24,199 nucleotides of DNA from UBA6136 sp044351045 (GTDB lineage: Bacteria; Pseudomonadota; Gammaproteobacteria; Methylococcales; Methylococcaceae): NCBI GenBank assembly GCA_044351045.1, contig JBILGM010000047.1:1-24199 (forward strand). Reading direction: 5' to 3'. Under the pieces are notes generated by a model. It was not told the origin of the DNA, ran no database searches, and worked only from the letters and a program-made list of their open reading frames with translations. A program made the position numbers and the translations under genes. This document shows positions 8,901 through 15,687 of this stretch, piece by piece. Position 1 is the stretch's first letter; each line of letters starts with the position of its first letter.

Positions 8901-9092
8901 CAGGGTTTCCGTCTGCTCGGCAGTAAGGCCGATGGTCTCGGTCTGGATGACGACGCGGGGCGCGGAAAATTCAGGAAAGATGTCCAGGCCGGCACGGCTT
9001 AGTTGATAGGCACCATAAACCAGCAGGAGCATGGCCAACGATAGGACCACCCCCGCGTGGCGCACCGAAAATCGGATCATGCCGGCGAGCAT
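5985..9092 (-). CDS. RND efflux permease, CzcA/CusA-like (heavy-metal type)
   Basis: This 1035-residue inner-membrane proton antiporter is the pump part of a tripartite efflux system. It has the RND layout: first helix (about 12-30), a large periplasmic loop with DIFPEFSAPRV (37-47), a block of helices (about 340-510), a second helix near 550, a second loop with PGTSL and FTGAAVEQGAA, and final helices to residue 1030. The helix-4 signature GEVVDDAIIDTEN (400-412) keeps the two acidic proton-relay positions and the following Glu found in the HME/CzcA group. Metal specificity cannot be read from it, and the CusA methionine relay is not obvious. The ATG is preceded by GGAGG about ten bases away; Met5 has no site. 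No adaptor or outer-membrane gene lies in the window, so the pump is either an orphan or borrows partners. The family call is firm and the substrate open. Confidence 0.9.
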   Translation of the reverse strand: MLAGMIRFSVRHAGVVLSLAMLLLVYGAYQLSRAGLDIFPEFSAPRVVIQTETIGLTAEQTETLVTHRIERHLAGLIGLDTLRSESIQGLSVVTAIFQDGTDIYRNRQLVGERLAALASELPAGIGAPVIVPLSSSSATVLTIGLRSDQRNLMELRDLVDWTLTPRLLAVPGVADVNVFGGEIRQLQIQPDAERLRRHGLSIQEVLTAAEQATGMPGVGFVENANQRIALNVTGMPTTADALRQVVLIRKQGQQIRLGDVANVTIGSRPGIGAAAIGGRPGIVLMVIGQYGANTLSVSRAVESILGDFETLFQRQAIDFYPRLFRPADYIERSLQNLSGHLMIGGLLVVAVLYLFLFNLRTALIPAVAIPLSLLAAVIALLTLDVHLNIMVLGGLAIALGEVVDDAIIDTENIFRRLRENRGAAQPLSPLRLVFDASMEVRSSVVFASFIVALVFLPLVTLGGVAGRLFAPLGYAYIMAILMSLLVALTITPALCYLLLARRKHFDTTTATSLRHDTPLIRVLQCLYSRVLGAIMGWPKLAVTLSLVACAVAFLQIARLGGEFLPELREGHYIVHTASLPGTSLQESMRIGGQLVQAFQSVPGVVSVSQWAGRAERGADTYGSHYSEYEVRLNSLSGPEQARVLDRLREILGRYPGILFEANTFLTERVEETISGYTAPVVINLYGQDLAQLDEKATEVAEMLQTLPGATDIQVRSPPGTPLVHVQLDIESLASVGLRPLEAAGIIQTALQGRVVGHYYLENRAYEVSVILPPEARQQIDTLEKLPLKTPDGLIVELGQIARIVQMDGRYNILHRGGQRVQTVTTHVIARDLQSFLEEVRRRMLNELNLPADITPEFTGAAVEQGAARQALLLHALIAGVGVLLLIYLAIGSLRHVLLILLNLPFSLAGGAAAALLTGSTLSVGSMVGFVTLFGITVRNAIMLISHYRHLTEAEQRPWNIDTALLGAQQRLPSILMTALVTALALLPIAINSDNPGREIMGPMASVIIGGLVSSTVLTLLLLPTVFAKYGRFRSE

Positions 9093-9304
9093 TCGCTAGC
9101 GCCCTCCAGCGGGAAGCTGTCCGTGATGGGCTGTTACCGCATCAATCATGATTCCTAGGGCTTCACTGGGTCTGGCATGAGGGCAGGGGCGGGCGGGTAT
9201 TTGATCGGCCCAAAAAAAATGACTGGGGGACTTTCCGTATCATCGGGTGAGCGAGTGACTCCCGTAATCTAGGCGCGTGTCTTCTTGCTATTGGAGTTAA
9301 TGCT

Positions 9305-9535
9305 ATGAAAAACGCTGCCTTTGCCATTCCTACCCCTCAATTGCGGGGTCAGGATATCAACATCGAATAATCGCTGTTATGTGATCATCCCGCTGGATTC
9401 AATGTGTTTCAGATCAGCCTTTCAGGCCTGGATGATCGCGTCAATTATGACGTGCCTACATTTATTCGGCGTGGATTTCGTGTGGCCTTCACGCCTTCTG
9501 GTGGAGTTCGGCAGCCTGATAACTCGAGAGCTTAG
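9305..9535 (+). pseudogene. Small gene interrupted by one in-frame TAA
   Basis: An ATG (9305) preceded by GGAG eight bases away opens a frame that meets TAA at codon 22 (9368-9370) and then continues open for 54 more codons to TAG at 9533-9535. The second part (beginning SLLCDHPAGFNVFQISL) reads like ordinary protein sequence with normal codon use. A single change such as CAA to TAA would explain the break, since the preceding codon is Glu and Gln is a common residue there. The full product would be 75 residues. No family is recognised. It could instead be a 21-residue peptide followed by unrelated open sequence. The 212 bases upstream (9093-9304) contain an A-run near 9212 and no gene. Confidence 0.45.
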
Positions 9536-9649
9536 GCTTTATTCAGCGATTTACGGGTAAAAGGGGTTAACACCCGGTGGCTTGCTAAGGCGCCGGTTGG
9601 ACGTTCCTGAATGTCGTGGAGGCTCGATGGACGGTTGATTATGGGTGGG

Positions 9650-9790
9650 TTAGTAACATTCATCCTCAACCGTCAGCGACTGACATGCACCGTCTGCCGT
9701 GCGGTAGGTCGTGGAGCGGTTTTTCCAGTAGGCGGTGGCCGCCGCTCCCACAATGGCAATAACCATCAACCAATTAAAGAGATCGCGCAT
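9650..9790 (-). CDS. Small single-span membrane protein (46 aa)
   Basis: This leftward frame of 46 residues begins MRDLFNWLMVIAIVGAAATA, a short charged start and a hydrophobic helix, followed by YWKNRST and a polar tail with two cysteines (ACQSLTVEDECY). This is the layout of a small inner-membrane protein. There is no clear ribosome binding site before the ATG, but TATAAAGT lies upstream on the same strand. It follows the 66-aa gene on the same strand with a 45-base gap. Function is unknown, and the call rests on composition only. Confidence 0.45.
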   Translation of the reverse strand: MRDLFNWLMVIAIVGAAATAYWKNRSTTYRTADGACQSLTVEDECY

Positions 9791-9835
9791 TGTCGTAAGA
9801 ATTTACTTTATAGAGGGGGACTGGCGGGGTGAGTG

Positions 9836-10036
9836 TCAGGAACTCAACGCAACGGCACAATAGAGGTCAAGGGCATTGATGCGTGTGGCTTCACAGTCAA
9901 AATCGCTGCCGCGTTCGATGCTTTCCTTCAGTGATTGTATCGCCCGTGTGGAAAAGACAGGATGGCTACTGTAAATGTCCCGGCGGTAGCAATCGAGAAG
10001 TTCGCGAGTGATTAACCGGTCTTTCCTGGTGTTCAT
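9836..10036 (-). CDS. Hypothetical 66-aa protein
   Basis: This short soluble protein, probably mostly helical and charged (MNTRKDRLITRELLDCYRRD at the start), belongs to no family I recognise. GGAG nine bases upstream of the ATG supports translation. It precedes the 46-aa membrane protein on the same strand and may be co-transcribed with it. No long frame competes on the other strand. Confidence is moderate because of the small size. Confidence 0.45.
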   Translation of the reverse strand: MNTRKDRLITRELLDCYRRDIYSSHPVFSTRAIQSLKESIERGSDFDCEATRINALDLYCAVALSS

Positions 10037-10106
10037 GCACCTGATCTCCGTCCTGTTCCCTCTTGAGATGGCCGGCTATATGCCGCCCTGCCAATCTCGC
10101 CAAGCG

Positions 10107-10131
10107 ATTGCTAGCCGGCGAGCAATTTTTT
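10107..10131 (+). terminator. Intrinsic terminator, rightward
   Basis: ATTGCT (10107-10112) pairs with AGCAAT (10121-10126) across an eight-base GC-rich loop, followed directly by a T-run to 10131. The T-run is on the plus strand only, so it would stop rightward transcription. No intact rightward gene lies just upstream. The nearest is the broken ORF at 9305-9535. Confidence 0.55.
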
Positions 10132-10289
10132 AGAAATAAAGCTTTGGGGGAAAGTTCCAGAGCGATGTGTGATGGGGTGTGCGGTCTGGAGCTGGCAGTC
10201 ATCCTCAGTCTCGCCATCAGCCCTTCGATAGCGGTTAGCCTGCATGCAGCTCAGCGAAATGCGGGGCTCCGGGGCCGATATTAGTCCCG

Positions 10290-10440
10290 GATCTCGCCCT
10301 GAGCGTAGCCGAAGGGTCGCTTGGCTTCATCCGGGCTGCGAGTTATCGAAACGCCAGGATGACATCGGTTGCCCAATGGAGTTTTTTGGCGCCCCCCCTG
10401 TTTCCCATGTCATCCCCAGTGCAACGAGGGATCTCCTCCA
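10290..10440. repeat. Patch of short intergenic palindromic repeats
   Basis: CCCTGAGCGTAGCCGAAGGG (10297-10316) is an imperfect palindrome of a type scattered between genes in many proteobacteria. GGATGACAT (10357-10365) and ATGTCATCC (10407-10415) form a perfect 9-bp inverted repeat whose outer parts (a CCTGGCGTTTCG stretch read leftward and CCCAGTGCAACGAGGGATC read rightward) also resemble such repeats. The patch looks like two or three repeat units side by side. Copy number cannot be judged here. Confidence 0.45.
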
Positions 10441-10571
10441 ACGGCCACCCAATGGGCCCGAGGGTGGTGCAGCGGAATTGTTGCTCCGCTTGAATCTTGC
10501 CTGCTATGAGGTCGGATTAATCGGGGGTAGACTGCGGTTTTTGAGTTGATCAGCGAATCGAGGCGAGCTAA

Positions 10572-12746
10572 GTGGAAAATGCGAACATGAGCTCCGCTGG
10601 ACAGTGTCCCGTCATGCATGGTGGCGCTACACTGACTGGCACGTCTAACCCGGCGTGGTGGCCCAAGGCTTTGAATCTTGGAATTCTCCACCAGCATGAC
10701 TGCAAGACCAACCCGATGGGTCCGGTTTTCAATTATCGACAAGAGGTCAAGACGCTCAATGTCGAGGCACTCAAAAGCGATCTCAAAGCGTTGATGACCG
10801 ACAGCCAGCCTTGGTGGCCGGCCGACTGGGGCCATTATGGCGGTCTGATGATTCGCATGGCTTGGCACTCGGCTGGGACCTACCGCATCGCGGATGGTCG
10901 GGGAGGCGGTGGAACCGGTAACCAGCGTTTCGCACCGCTCAACAGCTGGCCGGATAATGCCAATCTTGATAAGGCCCGTCGGCTGCTTTGGCCAATCAAG
11001 AAAAAATATGGCAACAAGCTCAGTTGGGCCGACCTGATGATGCTGGCCGGTAACGTGGCCTATGAATCGATGGGACTCAAGACTTTCGGCTTTGGTTTTG
11101 GGCGTGAAGATATCTGGCACCCGGAAGATGACATCAACTGGGGCCCGGAGCGCGAGTGGCTGACTCCCAGCAACCAGCCGGGCGGTCGTTACTCTGGTGA
11201 GCGCGGTCTGGAAAACCCCCTTGCAGCGGTGATGATGGGGTTGATTTACGTCAATCCGGAAGGCGTGAATGGCAATCCAGACCCCCTCAAGACGGCCGGG
11301 GACATGCGTGTGACTTTTGCTCGCATGGGCATGAATGATGAAGAAACCGTGGCCCTGACCGCCGGTGGCCACACCGTCGGCAAGGCCCACGGCAATGGCG
11401 ACGCAGCCAAAATCGGTCCGGCTCCGGAGGGTGCCGAATTGGAGGAGCAGGGACTTGGCTGGAACAACCAGAGTAGCCGAGGCATTGGTTGCAATACGGT
11501 GACCAGCGGTATCGAAGGTTCCTGGACCACTCATCCGACCCAATGGGATAACGGCTACTTCGACTTGCTTTTCAAATACGACTGGTGGTTGCAGGAATCC
11601 CCCGCCGGTGCCCACCAGTGGGAGCCGATCAACATCGCCTTAGAGGATATGCCGGTTGATGTGGAGGATCCATCAATACGGTGCAAGCCAATAATGACCG
11701 ACGCCGACATGGCCCTGAGGTTCGACCCCGAGTACCGAAAGATCGCCGAACGTTTCCGTGACGATCAGGCCTGTTTCTCCGAGACCTTTGCCCGCGCCTG
11801 GTTCAAGCTAACCCACCGAGACATGGGGCCGAAATCCCGCTATATCGGCCCGGATGTGCCCAATGAGGATCTGCTCTGGCAAGATCCTGTGCCGGCTGGC
11901 CTAGTGGATTACGATGTAGTCGCCATCAAGGCTCAAATCGCCGACAGCGGCCTTGACATCAGCGATCGGATAGTCATGGCTTGGGACAGCGCCCGGACTT
12001 TCCGAGGTTCTGACAAGCGCGGCGGTGCCAATGGAGCTCGCATCCGCCTCTCGCCACAGAGGGCCTGGCAGAGCAATGAACCGGCGCGTTTGGTCAAGGT
12101 GCTGGGCGTCTATGAGCAGATCTCGGCCGATAGCGGTGTCAGCGTCGCCGATCTGATCGTACTTGGCGGTAACCTCGGCATCGAGCAGGCAGCTCACAGG
12201 GCTGGGTTGATGGTCACGGTGCCCTTTGTGCCCGGGCGAGGTGATGCCAGCCAGGAACTAACAGATGTTGACTCCTTCGGGGTACTTGAGCCCTTGGCCG
12301 ATGGTTTCCGCAACTGGCTGCAGAACGACTCCGTCGTCAACCCGGAGGAGTTGCTCCTCGACCGCGCCCAGTTGTTGGGCCTGACCGCCTGCGAAATGAC
12401 TCTATTGGTCGGCGGCATGCGAGTGCTCGGAACCAACCATGGCGGCAGTCAGCATGGTGTTTTGACCGATCGGGTGGGTGTGCTGTGTAACGACTTTTTC
12501 GTCAACCTGACCGATATGACCTACACATGGATACCGTCAGGGAAAAATCTCTACGAGATTCGCGACCGCGAAACCGGCATCGTGAGGTGGACCGCAACGC
12601 GCGTTGATTTGGTATTCGGTTCGAACTCTATTCTGCGTGCCTATGCCGAGGTCTATGCCCAGGATGACAACCAAGAAAAGTTCGTGCACGACTTCATCGC
12701 CACCTGGACCAAGGTGATGAATGCCGATCGTTTCGATCTGACCTAA
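10572..12746 (+). CDS. katG: Catalase-peroxidase
   Basis: This haem enzyme degrades hydrogen peroxide by catalase and peroxidase reactions. In 724 residues, the usual length, the distal triad Arg95, Trp98, His99 is in RMAWHSAGTYR; the crosslink partners of Trp98 are Tyr226 (GLIYVNPEG) and Met252 (ARMGMND); the proximal His267 is in TAGGHTVGKAHG; and proximal Trp318 is in THPTQWDNG. The duplicated C-terminal half is present. GAGG eight bases before the GTG at 10572 favours that start. The in-frame ATG at 10587 has no ribosome site but would give a typical MSSAGQCP N-terminus. A decarboxylase gene follows after 74 bases on the same strand. No regulator gene is adjacent. Confidence 0.97.
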   Translation: MENANMSSAGQCPVMHGGATLTGTSNPAWWPKALNLGILHQHDCKTNPMGPVFNYRQEVKTLNVEALKSDLKALMTDSQPWWPADWGHYGGLMIRMAWHSAGTYRIADGRGGGGTGNQRFAPLNSWPDNANLDKARRLLWPIKKKYGNKLSWADLMMLAGNVAYESMGLKTFGFGFGREDIWHPEDDINWGPEREWLTPSNQPGGRYSGERGLENPLAAVMMGLIYVNPEGVNGNPDPLKTAGDMRVTFARMGMNDEETVALTAGGHTVGKAHGNGDAAKIGPAPEGAELEEQGLGWNNQSSRGIGCNTVTSGIEGSWTTHPTQWDNGYFDLLFKYDWWLQESPAGAHQWEPINIALEDMPVDVEDPSIRCKPIMTDADMALRFDPEYRKIAERFRDDQACFSETFARAWFKLTHRDMGPKSRYIGPDVPNEDLLWQDPVPAGLVDYDVVAIKAQIADSGLDISDRIVMAWDSARTFRGSDKRGGANGARIRLSPQRAWQSNEPARLVKVLGVYEQISADSGVSVADLIVLGGNLGIEQAAHRAGLMVTVPFVPGRGDASQELTDVDSFGVLEPLADGFRNWLQNDSVVNPEELLLDRAQLLGLTACEMTLLVGGMRVLGTNHGGSQHGVLTDRVGVLCNDFFVNLTDMTYTWIPSGKNLYEIRDRETGIVRWTATRVDLVFGSNSILRAYAEVYAQDDNQEKFVHDFIATWTKVMNADRFDLT

Positions 12747-12766
12747 CCACGAAAGCATTCCTGCCA

Positions 12767-12780
12767 GCCCCTGCGGGGGC
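12767..12780 (+). other. GC-rich hairpin between katG and the decarboxylase gene
   Basis: GCCCC and GGGGC form a five-base-pair stem with loop TGCG. No T-run follows, so it may attenuate transcription or stabilise mRNA, but it is not a standard terminator. This leaves read-through from katG possible. Confidence 0.3.
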
Positions 12781-12820
12781 AACAGGGCCTGCGAAACCTG
12801 TTTCGAAAAAACGGAAAAAT

Positions 12821-14503
12821 ATGAAAGCTCAAAGCGTCGCGCAATATTCCCTGGCCCGTCTTTCTCAACTTGGCATCGACAAGATTTTTGGTGTGCCAGG
12901 GGATTATGCTTTTTCGATCGATGATGCTGTCGAGCAAATTCCCGGGTTAGAGTGGGTGGCGTCCGTCAATGAACTCAATGCGGCCTATGCTGCCGACGGC
13001 TATGCCCGCATTCGGGGAGCGGCCATGCTGACGACCACCTACGGAGTTGGCGAGTTGTCGGCCATCAATGGGGTGATGGGAAGCAAAGCCCATCGTCTGC
13101 CCATTTTCCACCTTGTCGGCATGCCGAGTGAGCGCATCCAGAAGCAAGGTCTTCTAACGCATCACAATCTCGGAGACGTCGATTACGACCGATTCCAGGC
13201 ACTTTCGGGAGCCGCGGCCTGCGTCTCGGCGGTTCTTACCCCTGACAATTGCGTCGACGAACTTGAACGGGTCATTCGTGAGGCGCTGCGCCAGAGCATG
13301 CCCGCCTATATCGTCATCTCCGAGCTCAACGGAATACAACCGGTACTCGGCAAACCTGTTACGGGAAAACCGCTGACCGAAATCAAACGTCAGCAAAGTG
13401 TTCCGCAGGAACTCGATGCCGCCGTAGCGTCCATTCTGATGAGGCTTGAGGCCGCCAAAAACCCCGTTGCTTTGGTGACCTCCCTGACATCACGTTATGG
13501 CCTGAAGACCAAGGTCAAGGACTTTATACAGAAAGCCAACATCCCAACCGCGCTCACCCCGAACGACAAGGGAGCGATGGATGAGGCGCTTCCTCAATAT
13601 ATTGGTCTCTACGCGGGGGATTGGTCCTCCTCGGCCGCCGTTAGAGATACCGTGCAGGCAGCCGATCTGGTGCTCGATCTTGGAGGTTTCATCCCGACCG
13701 AATTAAACACGGGCATGTGGACCGAGAACCTTGATTTTGGCAAATTGGTTTCCATCCATGACAACTGGGTGCGAATTGGCACCAAGGTTTTCGTCAACAC
13801 AGCGATCGATGATGTGCTGGCCGCCCTTATCGCCAAAGTGACACCGCGGACGCAGGGGGTTGTCTCTCCTGAGGGTAGTGGCTTATTGCCAATCTCCGGC
13901 CATGGTGACGATGCCATTGGCTCTGCCTCCTTATATCCACGGCTTCAGCGCCGACTGAAGTCCGGCGATACCCTGGTCATTGAGACGGGAACTTGCATGA
14001 CGCACCTCAACAAGGTGCGTCTGCCCGCCGGTGTAGGGGGGGAAGGGCAGGGTCTCTGGGGATCCATCGGCTGGGCCACGCCGGCCGCCTTTGGCGTGGC
14101 CATGGCCAAGACATCCGGGCGCACATGGCTGGTCACCGGCGACGGTGCCCACAAACTCACCTTCAATGAACTCGCGGCCATGGGTCGCTACGGTGTGAAG
14201 CCCGTCATTTTTGTCCTCAATAATGGTCTGTACGGCATAGAGGATGTCATCAGCGAGCGTGGTCACGGCTACGACGACTTGGCAGATGTCAAATACCATC
14301 TACTCCCTGAGGCTTTCGGCTGCAAGGGTTGGCTATCATCCCAGGTCAGGACCATCGCTGAACTTGACGAAATCCTGGAAAAAATCGAATCTCACGACGG
14401 TGCTGTCTACATCGAAGTCATGATACCCAACGAGGAGAGCCAACCTCTTCCCGATGAGGTCATCGACAGTGGCTATAAGCTCCGCACTCCTTCGGTGGGT
14501 TGA
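12821..14503 (+). CDS. Thiamine-diphosphate 2-oxo-acid decarboxylase, pyruvate decarboxylase family
   Basis: It removes CO2 from a 2-oxo acid to give an aldehyde; pyruvate to acetaldehyde is the leading candidate. In 560 residues it shows GVPGDYAF (Asp28 region), the cofactor-activating Glu51 in SVNELNAAYAADGYAR, the His114-His115 pair in THHNLGD, the diphosphate/Mg motif GDG (439-441) to NN (466-467), and Glu473 in YGIED. All are positions used by Zymomonas-type pyruvate and indolepyruvate decarboxylases. The substrate range cannot be fixed from these motifs; phenylpyruvate or indolepyruvate are alternatives. Only a weak GGA precedes the ATG. It follows katG closely and may be co-transcribed. 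No alcohol or aldehyde dehydrogenase is nearby. Confidence 0.85.
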   Translation: MKAQSVAQYSLARLSQLGIDKIFGVPGDYAFSIDDAVEQIPGLEWVASVNELNAAYAADGYARIRGAAMLTTTYGVGELSAINGVMGSKAHRLPIFHLVGMPSERIQKQGLLTHHNLGDVDYDRFQALSGAAACVSAVLTPDNCVDELERVIREALRQSMPAYIVISELNGIQPVLGKPVTGKPLTEIKRQQSVPQELDAAVASILMRLEAAKNPVALVTSLTSRYGLKTKVKDFIQKANIPTALTPNDKGAMDEALPQYIGLYAGDWSSSAAVRDTVQAADLVLDLGGFIPTELNTGMWTENLDFGKLVSIHDNWVRIGTKVFVNTAIDDVLAALIAKVTPRTQGVVSPEGSGLLPISGHGDDAIGSASLYPRLQRRLKSGDTLVIETGTCMTHLNKVRLPAGVGGEGQGLWGSIGWATPAAFGVAMAKTSGRTWLVTGDGAHKLTFNELAAMGRYGVKPVIFVLNNGLYGIEDVISERGHGYDDLADVKYHLLPEAFGCKGWLSSQVRTIAELDEILEKIESHDGAVYIEVMIPNEESQPLPDEVIDSGYKLRTPSVG

Positions 14504-14592
14504 TGCAACCCTGAAACAGAACTCTCCGGTCAACGGCGCGTGATGGTTTCTTCTGCATGAGGCCAGGCCCTTATCAACTAATGGCACCCTCT

Positions 14593-14994
14593 ATGGTGAG
14601 TCCAGGCTTACTCGGAAGGCTCCTCATGCTGATTGCCTGCGCGGCCTTGTTCTCCTGCTCTGGCCAGGAACCACGGCGTCTCAATCTGGACGACTTGTCT
14701 TTCCTGAGGCCATCTCTAACCTCTTACCAAGCGATGATTTTCCAATACGGGGTACCCCTGCGAGAGGATGAATCCGATGGTGAAATCAGGGCGACCTATG
14801 TGCTAGAACAGGAGGCGGCCTCACTATCCAATATCGATGGCAAGGGCTTCGTTCGGGGAGTGGGTGGTTTCGTCAATACCTACCCAATGGGCCTAAGAGA
14901 GGTCACCTTGGTGTTCGATGCAAAAACTCGACGATACAAGAGGCTTAAATGGCAAAAGGCGGCTCTCTTCCGTTTGGAGCGGAAAGACTCATAG
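14593..14994 (+). CDS. Putative lipoprotein whose 3' end lies in an IS terminus
   Basis: It starts with a signal segment GLLGRLLMLIACAALFSC, with the lipid-attachment Cys at about residue 22 of this start. The body has a YQAMIFQYGVP...TYVLEQE...VTLVFDAK pattern that recalls the BamE/SmpA fold, at low certainty. Start choice is uncertain. ATGs at 14557, 14581 and 14593 lack ribosome sites, while the ATG at 14626 has GGAAGG six bases upstream but leaves a very short signal with no positive charge. From about 14961 the coding sequence runs inside the terminal repeat of the ISL3 remnant, so the last eleven residues (AALFRLERKDS) are probably IS-derived and the original C-terminus is lost. It lies 89 bases after the decarboxylase gene. 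Confidence 0.6.
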   Translation: MVSPGLLGRLLMLIACAALFSCSGQEPRRLNLDDLSFLRPSLTSYQAMIFQYGVPLREDESDGEIRATYVLEQEAASLSNIDGKGFVRGVGGFVNTYPMGLREVTLVFDAKTRRYKRLKWQKAALFRLERKDS

Positions 14995-15642
14995 GGCAAC
15001 CGTGTGAGCGAAAGGATTGGCTGGGAGGTTTTGCAACTTTACCTGTGGTCAAAAAGATGATGTTGGTGAGGCTTCTGAGGGACTGAAAGCCTCGGGCGCT
15101 GACGATGGCGGCCTGAATCTGGCTGTTGATGTTCTCGGCCACGGCATTGCTGGCACCGAGACGATCGGCGGCAAGAATGCCGGGGAGATGGGCCTTCAGG
15201 GTTTTGCCCAAGCGTTTGAAGGGTTCCAGGCGACTGCGCCGGGCCCAGGCGATCCAGGAACGAAGCAAGGGCTCGGCATCTTCGCCAGCTCGACAGCGCT
15301 GATGAATCTCCTGGTAGCGCTCTTTCATGCGCCAGGCCCGGGCGGTCTTCAGACCTGACCGTTGTCGCCAGTGCATGTCGGTGATCGGCTGAAAAGACCC
15401 ATCCCTCGAGGACTTGAGCAGCGCCCAGCGGCTGCCCTTGAGCGAGGCGTCTTGCTTGACCTCGCTCCGACGGACTTGATCCAGCGCGTCATGGACTAAT
15501 TGGGCGACATGAAAGGCATCAAAACACAGCTCGGCGTTGGGAAACGGGTTCCGTGCTCCGGCCTGAAAGGCCCATGACATGTCCAGCGTGATGAACCCAA
15601 TGGCCTCGGGCCGTCCTTGATGAGCGATGAAGTCACCCCTTA
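14961..15642 (-). mobile_element. Truncated ISL3-family insertion sequence
   Basis: One end begins at about 14961 with GGCTCTCTTCCGTTTGGAGC, close to the GGCTCTTC-type terminal repeat of ISL3 elements. The transposase C-terminal half follows on the minus strand. The element stops at the left end of the IS630 copy, and neither its other terminus nor the N-terminal half of its transposase appears on the far side. It is a dead remnant. Confidence 0.7.
14989..15640 (-). pseudogene. ISL3-family transposase, C-terminal fragment with a frameshift
   Basis: The fragment keeps the DDE core: Asp in ITLDMSW, Asp in LCFDAFHVAQLV, Glu in AVAENINSQIQ, then ARGFQSL. Everything before about GDFIAHQGRPEAIG is missing, cut at the IS630 left end. 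Near 15037-15041 an extra base (GGTAAAGTTG in coding sense) throws the end out of frame. With one base removed the frame reads KLQNLPANPFAHTVAL and stops at 14989, just inside the terminal repeat, as expected of an intact element. In the shifted frame translation runs on to 14945. Confidence 0.75.
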
Positions 15643-15662
15643 TTGACCTGGCCCTTAAATAG
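15643..15662 (+). repeat. IS630 left terminal inverted repeat
   Basis: It begins TTGACCTGGCCCTT and ends AATAG. It matches the right repeat in 19 of 20 positions; base 15 is A here and C in the complement of the right end. Confidence 0.85.
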
Positions 15663-15687
15663 ATGAGGATCAGATAAGATAGTGCGC

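Larger units (their letters stand above)
10037..10571. other. Gene-free region upstream of katG
   Basis: These 535 bases hold a rightward intrinsic terminator (10107-10131), a patch of short intergenic palindromic repeats (10290-10440) and the katG leader. Short frames cross it but lack ribosome sites and sensible composition. Just before katG, CTAT and related tetramers spaced by seven bases (about 10504-10534) faintly recall an OxyR site, but the match is poor and is not called. Confidence 0.5.

Noticed and set aside
10500..10540. OxyR site upstream of katG
   Set aside because: Only one CTAT fits, and the other tetramers at seven-base spacing are poor matches.
10410..11615. A 401-codon leftward frame over the katG region
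   Set aside because: It lies antisense to katG, its translation has no family pattern, and its start falls in the intergenic repeat patch. It is a by-product of katG codon use.
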